Both the position numbers and the translations under genes were made by a program. Source: Conidiobolus incongruus B7586 (lineage: Eukaryota > Entomophthoromycota > Entomophthoromycetes > Entomophthorales > Conidiobolaceae). From it: DNA of 13,146 nucleotides. Within the stretch, counting starts at the first letter, position 1. Each line of letters opens with the position of its first letter. The DNA is taken from positions 1 to 13,146 of the forward strand of contig JNEM01008557.1 in the NCBI GenBank assembly GCA_000697335.1, in the 5' to 3' direction. Positions 6,956-13,146 of the stretch are shown piece after piece. Below the pieces are notes generated by a model. The model was not told the origin of the DNA, did not search any database, and saw nothing but the letters and a program-made list of their open reading frames with translations.

Positions 6956-9451
6956 TCATTCTTCATCATTTTCGCTCAGCAAGTCCTTTATATCGGACTC
7001 TCCTTCTGAACTTTGAATGACGACTACTAATACATTTTCATTAGTATCTTCAGTGCTATCTCCCTCTGCCGTGCCGTCAAACGATTTGACATAGAAAGCG
7101 TCAACTTCATTATCCCTTTCATAGTCGTTAGATCCACAATCATCTCCATAATCATCTCCAGCTAAATATGATGGCTTTGATCTGTAGCTATCGACATTTT
7201 CAGAGTATGATAGTTTGGATTTGTAGTCATCAATATCAGTCTCATCATCATCCTTGTCTTTATATTTGCCCTTAGAATCGTAATTTTCAACATCATTGTC
7301 GTCATCTACTTCTTCGTATTTAGTACTCGAATATTTTTTGTTTCTGCTAGGATTGGCAGATGAGTAGTCGTCAACATCTTCACTATTATTATCTTGATGT
7401 TTGTAGGCAGTCTCGGAATTATAGTCATCGACATCATTGTCATCATCTACGTCTGAATATGATGGCTTTGATTTATAATCATCAACATTGTCACCATCTT
7501 CGTCATCATACTTAGAGGCGTATTTCTTGCGCTTATAAGGTTTTTCGGATGAATTGTCGTCTGCTTCTTCGTTGTTATCGTCTTTGACTTTGTAGGTGGG
7601 CTTGGATTCAAAATCTTCAGCTTCGGTATCAGCATCTATATCTGAATAAGATGGTTTCGAGTTGTAATTATCGGCATCTTCATCTGAATAACTAGGTTTA
7701 GATTTGTAGGCATCAACATCAGTGTCTTCATTATCCTTGTCGATGTAATTAGGCTTAGATTTATAGTCTTCTACCTCATTATCTTCATTAACTTTAGATC
7801 TGGAATATTTCTTATTATTATAAGATTCATCGGAGTAGTCCTTGACATCCTCCTCCTCATCTTCATAGTCATCCTTATCGTTGTAGGTAGACTTTGGCTT
7901 ATAGCTATCATCATCCATATCGGAGTAGATAGGCTTAGATTTATAATCATCAACATCATCACTTAGATAGGATAGAACGGATGTATAGTCATCTACTTTC
8001 TCATCATCAACATCAGAGTATTTCTTGCCTTTATATTGCTTCTCTGAAGAGTAGTCATCAACTTCTTTAGAATCATCTTTGTCACTATAGGCGGGCTTAG
8101 ATCTGTACTCGTCAACATTGCTATAGGCATCAACATCGGAAGAGTAGGTAGGCTTCGATTCGTAATCATCAACTTCAGAAAATGATCCTTTAGATTTATC
8201 ATTATCAACATCCGATTGTGTATCAGCATCTTTATCACTGTATTTGGTCCCTGATTGGTAGTCATCAACATCAGAATAAGATGACTTTGATTCATAATCA
8301 TCATCTTCAACATCTTCATAATCCTCTTTGTCGCTGTATTTTTGTTTAGATTTATAATCACCAAAGTCTGTGTAGTCATCAACATCTGTGTATAATGGCT
8401 TGGAACTGTCACTGCCAACATCACTATCAACCTCCGCGTAAGAATCTGAATATCCTTCACTCTTGTAAGGTTTCACATAAATTTTGGAATTAAAGGGCTT
8501 CACGGATGAGTAGTGGACCTTCTCGTAGAAGTCTGAGTATTTCGTGGGCTTGTAAGGCCTATCGCTATAATCATCTACATCATCATAAGAGTCGTTATCA
8601 TCAACACTTGAGTAGTCTGAATTATAGCCTTCTTTACCATATTTTTTTCCCTTGTAAGGACCTGTACCCGAATAATCATCAATATCATCCTTATAACTTT
8701 CAACAGCATAATTGTTATTATCTTCATAATCGTCAACTTTGTCAAAATAGTGTGATTCGCCATAAGTTTTCGTCCTGTAATTGTCCGTCATTCCATATTC
8801 CTTATACCCTCCATAATTATTGCCATTATCGTTGGAATCCACCTCTGTCATGTATTTGTGATGATATTTGTCTGGACATGGCTCGCCATCATAGTTAACT
8901 CTCCAATCGTCCACTTTTTCGCTAGAGTAACCAGGATCCTTGCGGTAATAGTTTGTATCGTCGCTTCGATCGTTATAGTACCAGGGATGAACGTAACGCT
9001 TGTTTGAGTAATAATTGTAAGGGTATCTATGGATTGGATAGCTGCCATAGTACTGTCTCCGTGATCTCATTGTTGATAGCGATCTCCTCCTGATCTTACT
9101 GAGGAAGTGATTCATCATCTTTGTTCTAATATCCGTTGGAGCACTTAAACTTTGAATAGGAACTTGAACTGGTGGGGAAGCTATAGGAATTTGGGGCTTT
9201 TCTACATCATCCTTCTCGATCATATCATCGAGAAATTCTCCAGTAAACACATTTTCAGAGTTTGAGCCATCTTCACCTTTCGAAATTCTTTGTGAATTGG
9301 GGTTAAATACACCACTAGACGGAAGAATAGCCAAAGGTGCCAACAATCCGGGACGCGGGGCAGCCGCTGGCTTGAATTGATCAATATCGAACTGCGTACC
9401 TTCTATGAGAGCAACGAGTAACAGCGAAATGACTTGAGATTTAGGAACCAT
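6956..9451 (-). CDS. Secreted acidic Asp/Tyr/Lys-rich repeat protein, function unknown
   Basis: A single uninterrupted exon of 831 codons. The first 20 residues have a signal-peptide pattern (VPKSQ, core VISLLLVALI, cut near EGT-Q), so the product is probably secreted or wall-bound. Residues 21-120 are Pro-rich and non-repetitive. A basic stretch follows (KIRRR at 119-123, SRR at 130-132, KR at 151-152) that could be cut by a Kex2/furin-type protease. A Tyr-rich segment (133-200) leads into a long repeat array (about 240-770) built on VDDYKSKPSYSD-like units with KKYS boxes. Only two cysteines are seen (192 and 772), near the two ends of the array. The tail (about 790-831) is non-repetitive and acidic, with LVVVIQSS. 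No enzyme domain or membrane anchor is visible. Such composition suits an extracellular matrix, adhesive or cation-binding protein, but this is inference. The start gives the signal peptide and lies 58 bp after a TATA box. Confidence 0.85.
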   Translation of the reverse strand: MVPKSQVISLLLVALIEGTQFDIDQFKPAAAPRPGLLAPLAILPSSGVFNPNSQRISKGEDGSNSENVFTGEFLDDMIEKDDVEKPQIPIASPPVQVPIQSLSAPTDIRTKMMNHFLSKIRRRSLSTMRSRRQYYGSYPIHRYPYNYYSNKRYVHPWYYNDRSDDTNYYRKDPGYSSEKVDDWRVNYDGEPCPDKYHHKYMTEVDSNDNGNNYGGYKEYGMTDNYRTKTYGESHYFDKVDDYEDNNNYAVESYKDDIDDYSGTGPYKGKKYGKEGYNSDYSSVDDNDSYDDVDDYSDRPYKPTKYSDFYEKVHYSSVKPFNSKIYVKPYKSEGYSDSYAEVDSDVGSDSSKPLYTDVDDYTDFGDYKSKQKYSDKEDYEDVEDDDYESKSSYSDVDDYQSGTKYSDKDADTQSDVDNDKSKGSFSEVDDYESKPTYSSDVDAYSNVDEYRSKPAYSDKDDSKEVDDYSSEKQYKGKKYSDVDDEKVDDYTSVLSYLSDDVDDYKSKPIYSDMDDDSYKPKSTYNDKDDYEDEEEDVKDYSDESYNNKKYSRSKVNEDNEVEDYKSKPNYIDKDNEDTDVDAYKSKPSYSDEDADNYNSKPSYSDIDADTEAEDFESKPTYKVKDDNNEEADDNSSEKPYKRKKYASKYDDEDGDNVDDYKSKPSYSDVDDDNDVDDYNSETAYKHQDNNSEDVDDYSSANPSRNKKYSSTKYEEVDDDNDVENYDSKGKYKDKDDDETDIDDYKSKLSYSENVDSYRSKPSYLAGDDYGDDCGSNDYERDNEVDAFYVKSFDGTAEGDSTEDTNENVLVVVIQSSEGESDIKDLLSENDEE
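7157..8404 (-). repeat. Imperfect tandem array encoding SKPxYSD / VDDY units
   Basis: Codons 350-765 carry an irregular tandem array. The motif SKPxY occurs about ten times (for example near residues 349, 432, 451, 504, 565, 584, 598, 616, 661 and 758), usually followed by SD and preceded by DDY or DAY. Unit length varies from about 12 to 25 residues through inserted Asp/Glu runs. A second box, KKY(S/A/G), recurs at about 269, 476, 547, 642 and 705, mostly behind DDYSSE-like sequence, giving a higher-order pattern. At DNA level the units are similar but not identical, which points to an old array still under coding constraint. Confidence 0.85.
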
Positions 9452-9484
9452 TTTGTTATGCTAAAATCAATGTAATACAATGCC

Positions 9485-9625
9485 CCTAGCACACTCCCTC
9501 CGAGTACAATTTATATCAAAACCTATCGATTATAGAAATAATCTCCGGTATTGATTGCGTTAATCTCACCCCAATCCAAATTGTTTTGAGATCGTTTCCA
9601 ATCTCAACGTCACCCCAATTCCTAA
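9485..9625 (-). promoter_or_regulatory. Upstream control region of the repeat-protein gene
   Basis: This GC-richer tract just upstream of the gene differs from the AT-rich flanks. CACCCCAAT occurs twice (9567-9575 and 9611-9619), both times shortly after AATCTCA, so a short block looks duplicated with a small insert. The minus strand reads AGGGG near 9483-9487, like the fungal stress element, and GTGACGTT near 9606-9613, close to an ATF/CREB site. These are motif resemblances only, but the compositional contrast and duplication suggest a real regulatory region. Confidence 0.4.
9509..9515 (-). promoter_or_regulatory. TATA box of the repeat-protein gene
   Basis: The minus strand reads TATAAAT, 58-64 bp before the ATG and inside a GC-richer tract, so it stands out better than TATA strings elsewhere. 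It predicts a 5' leader of about 30 nt and supports the chosen start codon. Confidence 0.5.
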
Positions 9626-9659
9626 GGTGTTGTGTCATTAATCACTAGTGGATTATCTT

Positions 9660-10660
9660 AACATTGAACTCCAGCTTGTTTTTAATTGAATTGTAACTAA
9701 TTTGATATTGATGATTGCATTTTTAATTATGACAATCGCATTAAGTTAATTAGTGATGATTTATTAATTGAGAAATTGGCATTTTTAATTGGATTTATTT
9801 AATTATATAAATTCCGAAGTATTATTAATAATATAATTAATAGTATTATAATATATATTCAAATATCTGCACAATGTTTGATTCCTTTAGTGGTATGTCC
9901 TTTATTTCAAGTAAATTGAGATTGAATGTTTCAAATATTTTAGATTATTAAAATTACCAAATCTATATTCAGATAATAGAACATATTATTGAATTTATAA
10001 TTTCATAACTGTTTTTGTTGAATCATATTTTGTATTTTCAGTATATTAAAGCTTATAATATTTGATTGTATTTTATTAATTACAATTTTGATTACCATAT
10101 GGATTATCAAATCTTACCAAGTTTTGGCATTGGCATAATTTGTGACTTTATTCAAATTTTAACATGATCGTAGTATCAAATTTAAACATTGAACCAATTT
10201 AAGTATTTCGAATCGTGAACGGATGATTGCATCTATGGTATTAAATTGCAATGGTATTTTCAATAATGAAAGATAATTTATTTATTTAATGGCATGTTTT
10301 AAAAATATATAATCGATTTATATAATTGATATAGTAATATAATGATATCAATACACTTGAATAATATTATTTGATTGAATATTAGATTAATTGAAATTGG
10401 TTTGAAATTGTTTACCTTTGAATCAATAGTTGCTCATTTACTTTCCTATTTTATACAGTTATTATTGATATAATGCAACTTTTTAATAACCATTTGAAAT
10501 CATAATAAATTACTTTTCTATAGAATTTTTACTATTAATTAGATAAAATTAAATTGAAAATTTAATTTTAATGTTATCATATATTTCATAATGATGTAAT
10601 AATTGATATTAAAAGCGTGAATATAATGTCACCTCAAGTTTTGTAATTAAATTCAATTTA
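9660..10660. other. AT-rich intergenic stretch, no gene seen
   Basis: About 1 kb of AT-rich DNA lies upstream of the repeat gene. GCATTTTTAATT occurs twice (about 9717 and 9779). Stops crowd all six frames and no exon-like island or RNA gene was recognised. Distal regulatory sites of the repeat gene could lie here, but none can be named. Confidence 0.55.
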
Positions 10661-10707
10661 ACATAATTCCAGTGTAGATTGGAACATAACCTGGATCCCG
10701 ACAGACA

Positions 10708-11312
10708 TTAACTAGTACCTTTTGACTCCCCAAAAGTTCGAAATGTGTCAAACCAATCTCCATATACAACCCCAATTAAAATATCAAACTTTCTAAAATT
10801 TAAAATAATGTTATAAATAACACCATTTTCCATACGAACACAGATTCCGTCGTGAATCTATTCTCAGAGTATTTTTTAATATTAAGTGTTTATAAATATT
10901 TTTTATAGTTTTAGAATTGTTTGAGGTTTTCAAAATTTATCAAATTTTTAAAATTTAAAATATTTATATTATGTTAAATTTTACCTTGAGTGTGTTCACC
11001 ACCATTTTGAGGAGTTTGATAAATGTTGGAATTTTAGATCTGGAACGTATCAATATATTATTGAGTAATATAATATTTATGAAAATGAATCCACGCTACC
11101 AAATAATTATATGTGGTTAATAAAGACAACGTGTAACACTATCAGACAAGAGAGTCTGTTAATTTTAATTAATTAATTGATTGTTTTTATCTTTTCTAAA
11201 TCTCCCAATTTTGAATACTCTCATTTTCTGGGTTACCATATTCCAATTCTTCAAATACTCTCAATGGTAGACTACAACACCCAATTGTAACCTTGTTTGA
11301 ACTAATTTTTGA
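10708..11312 (-). other. Coding-like islands on the minus strand; unresolved gene or relic
   Basis: Several GC-richer open stretches occur on the minus strand. One at 11196-11312 reads 38 codons including LRVFEELEYGNPENES. One at 10985-11095 is open for 37 codons exactly from a TAG acceptor to a GTAAAA donor and includes KMVVNTLK. After a 127-nt GT-AG gap it would continue in phase at 10708-10857 with IHDGICVRMENG and VVYGDWFDTF. A different frame over 10690-10775 is also open and reads KVLVNVCRDPGYVPIYTG. The competing frames, lack of a start and absence of any recognised domain mean that no gene model can be defended. It could be a small intron-rich gene, a decayed gene or chance in less AT-rich DNA. 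Confidence 0.2.
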
Positions 11313-11568
11313 TCAGACAATCTAATATCAAGAAGGTCAATTATTGATAATTCTATGAGTCAAAAACCATTAAACCACATTTCTAACTCCCACCATTTTA
11401 ATCATTTAGTAATTGGGTTATATTCAGAATCAGACATTTAGGATAATATTCAATATCTAATATTTTCAATATTCCAAGCTTGAACTTGAAATTTCCAACT
11501 TTGAATACTTTCAAATCTATTGCCATCTCTGTAAAAATATTTCAAATTCTGTCATGGATCAGATCACT

Positions 11569-11685
11569 TTATCATCATCATGACATGTCAATCATATCTG
11601 CTTGCTTTATCTTATCTCTTTATTTACTTGATCTTATCTTGTCTTATTTTATCTTTGAACCCTTACCAACTCTTACATATAAATA
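11569..11685 (+). promoter_or_regulatory. GATA-site cluster plus TATAAATA core promoter
   Basis: Four TTATCT (AGATAA on the other strand) at 11607-11612, 11612-11617, 11634-11639 and 11649-11654 and one TTATCA at 11569-11574 match the WGATAR site of fungal GATA factors, which act in nitrogen, iron and light control. A perfect palindrome TGACATGTCA lies at 11581-11590. A textbook TATAAATA follows at 11678-11685, then a less AT-biased stretch that could hold the start site near 11710. Together this looks like a plus-strand promoter. No convincing reading frame follows, so the transcript may be non-coding, intron-split, or the promoter may be orphaned. Confidence 0.45.
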
Positions 11686-11699
11686 AGGGAACCATTACC

Positions 11700-13146
11700 A
11701 AATAAACAAGGACTTTTTTCCCACACTGTTTACATTGAAACAACTTATATACATTGACCCCATTATAGTTAATAAAATTAAAAGGTAACAATTTCTTATT
11801 ACCAAACATCTCTAGTTATTTTTGAAGATTGATGAATTAATAAACTTTCACCAATCCACCTTGATTGCCTAAGAATTTAGAATTGAATTATGAATTTCTT
11901 TAACTCATATTAAAAATGGCAACCACCAAGTGTATCATCACTACATATATATAATAAGTTCTAGATATTTGAATAAGACCAAATTTTTTACAAGGTCCTA
12001 AAAAGTATCTATTATTGGCATAGTCAAATATAATATATACAGTTATATCCAAGTAATTTAGTTAAATTTACGATTTGAAAGTTATCTTTCAAGTTAGTTT
12101 AAAATTAATTCAAAATGAATAAACAAATTTACAATTCTATATTATGATATATAACCTACTCAGTTCTATTGTTTCATTAAATTCAATTATTATTAAATTA
12201 TTATTAATTCTATGAATTGTAAAAACATTTTTTTATATGAACTGCTATCATATAACTAAAAACAATTATTAAATTATTTTAGAATTACCAAATTAATATT
12301 ATAATAGCTATATAATGGTATTTTCATCCTTTCTTTTATTAAAATTAGTTTCAAAATCCAAGATCAATAGTAACCAGATCTTACTCGTGGCCATGGGCCT
12401 CGATCCCTCTTAAATTGAGTTTTATTTTAATAAATACTTGAGAGATTTGCTTCCTTTCATAATAATACTAAAATCATTTTTCATATTCAATATATTACAT
12501 CTTGAAATTTGGTGAAAATGTTCCATTAAGTTTAATCAAATTATCTAAATTGATATAATAATTTAAATATCATGTAAATATAATATTTAATATATAATTA
12601 ATTATTAACCAAAATATTTTAAATAAACATTTCAAAATTATTTTATATATAATTCTAATAATTAAATTTAATTTTATTAATGAATTCATAACTTTAATAA
12701 TTAAATATAATTTTATAATTTAAACATATAATTTAAATTACAATTAAAATTAATTAACATAATTAAAATCTGAGTTATATAATTATTTTTTTTTCAAAAT
12801 ATTTTTAATTATTGATTTAACATTAAAGTCAAAAATTATATAATATTCAGTCAATAATAGAAAATATATATATAATTTAAATATTTAAAAAAACAAGATT
12901 TTAGATTGGTTTATTTTTAATTGAATAAATCTAATATAATAACATTAATATTAGTAATCTGTTTATAAATAAAAATTATTTTTAATACTCTAATTTTTAA
13001 GCTTTATAATCAAACAGGTTATTATGAATTTTCACATACATGTATATGTATATAGGGTTAATAAACGTAAAATTAATGTAATATATATTATCTATACTTA
13101 AATTACAAAATTAGGAATAATTAGGAATTATATAGCTAGGTTTAAT
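11700..13146. other. AT-rich region downstream of the GATA/TATA promoter; no assigned gene
   Basis: The first good translation context after the promoter is the ATG at 11916 (AAAAATGGCA), but it reads only MATTKCIITTYI before a stop unless an intron intervenes. A small GC-rich island at about 12378-12412 includes the palindrome-like GGCCATGGGCC and a short open piece, but no gene can be built from it. The rest, to the window end, is A/T-rich with short inverted repeats such as TACATGTA near 13037 and shows no coding or RNA signal. Confidence 0.45.

Noticed and set aside
6753-6959. 68-codon minus-strand frame between the kinase and repeat genes
   Set aside because: It covers the 3' UTRs and poly(A) signals of both genes and its Ile/Leu/Thr-rich product is what AT-rich DNA gives by chance.
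7157-8404. CRISPR-like spaced DNA repeats
   Set aside because: The repeats vary in length and sequence, keep one reading frame throughout and sit in a eukaryotic gene with introns in neighbours, so they are protein repeats.
7447-8763. Several 62-155-codon minus-strand frames rich in Met, Ile, Thr and Leu inside the repeat gene
   Set aside because: They are out-of-frame readings of the repeat array, open only because the repeated codons lack stops in those frames; none has its own start context or domain.
8506-8898. 130-codon plus-strand frame rich in His, Tyr and Cys opposite the repeat gene
   Set aside because: It is the antisense of Asp/Tyr-rich codons, so its composition and openness follow from the real gene.
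11480-11686. 68-codon plus-strand hydrophobic frame
   Set aside because: It overlies the GATA/TATA promoter block; its Ser/Leu/Ile-rich sequence comes from repeated TTATCT motifs rather than a protein constraint.
12378-12412. tRNA-like CTCGATCCC string in a GC-rich island
   Set aside because: The supposed T-arm pairs only three bases and no acceptor, D or anticodon stems can be drawn around it on either strand.
1-13146. Transposon, LTR element or virus-like insertion
   Set aside because: No reverse transcriptase, integrase, transposase or capsid-like reading was seen on either strand, and no long terminal repeats or inverted repeats bracket any segment.

Overview
The window looks like nuclear DNA of an AT-rich fungus. 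Protein genes are interrupted by short GT-AG introns (46-58 nt in the two best models; donors GTAAGT, GTAGGT, GTAATT; T-rich AG acceptors), there are no bacterial-type operons or ribosome binding sites, and the background is roughly three-quarters A+T. Tiny exons, an F-box/leucine-rich-repeat-like gene and a stand-alone ACAD10/11-type kinase would fit an early-diverging fungus such as Conidiobolus and relatives. That assignment is inference, not proven here.

Layout: 1-1603 is AT-rich and gene-poor, apart from a GC-richer stretch at about 1020-1440 with broken coding-like pieces on the minus strand. 1604-2989 (minus) is an F-box/LRR-like gene that is either a three-exon gene with two weak introns or a recently damaged pseudogene. 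3848-5216 (plus) is a nine-exon lysophospholipid acyltransferase with all four acyltransferase motifs. 5520-6776 (plus) is a four-exon APH/ACAD10-11-type small-molecule kinase. 6956-9451 (minus) is one uninterrupted 831-codon exon for a secreted, Asp/Tyr/Lys-rich repeat protein. From 9452 to the end no gene can be securely assigned. This part holds the promoter of the repeat gene, minus-strand coding-like islands at 10708-11312, and a strong plus-strand core promoter (five GATA-type sites, then TATAAATA) at 11569-11685 with no clear reading frame behind it.

The genes do not form a pathway cluster. The acyltransferase (membrane phospholipid remodelling) and the kinase (probably hydroxy-acyl or related small-molecule metabolism, possibly peroxisomal) are adjacent lipid-linked housekeeping genes in the same direction. 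The kinase and the repeat gene converge, with about 180 bp between their stop codons and polyadenylation signals that would make the two 3' ends overlap. The most unusual object is the secreted repeat protein. No retroelement, virus-like element, rRNA, convincing tRNA or CRISPR array was seen.
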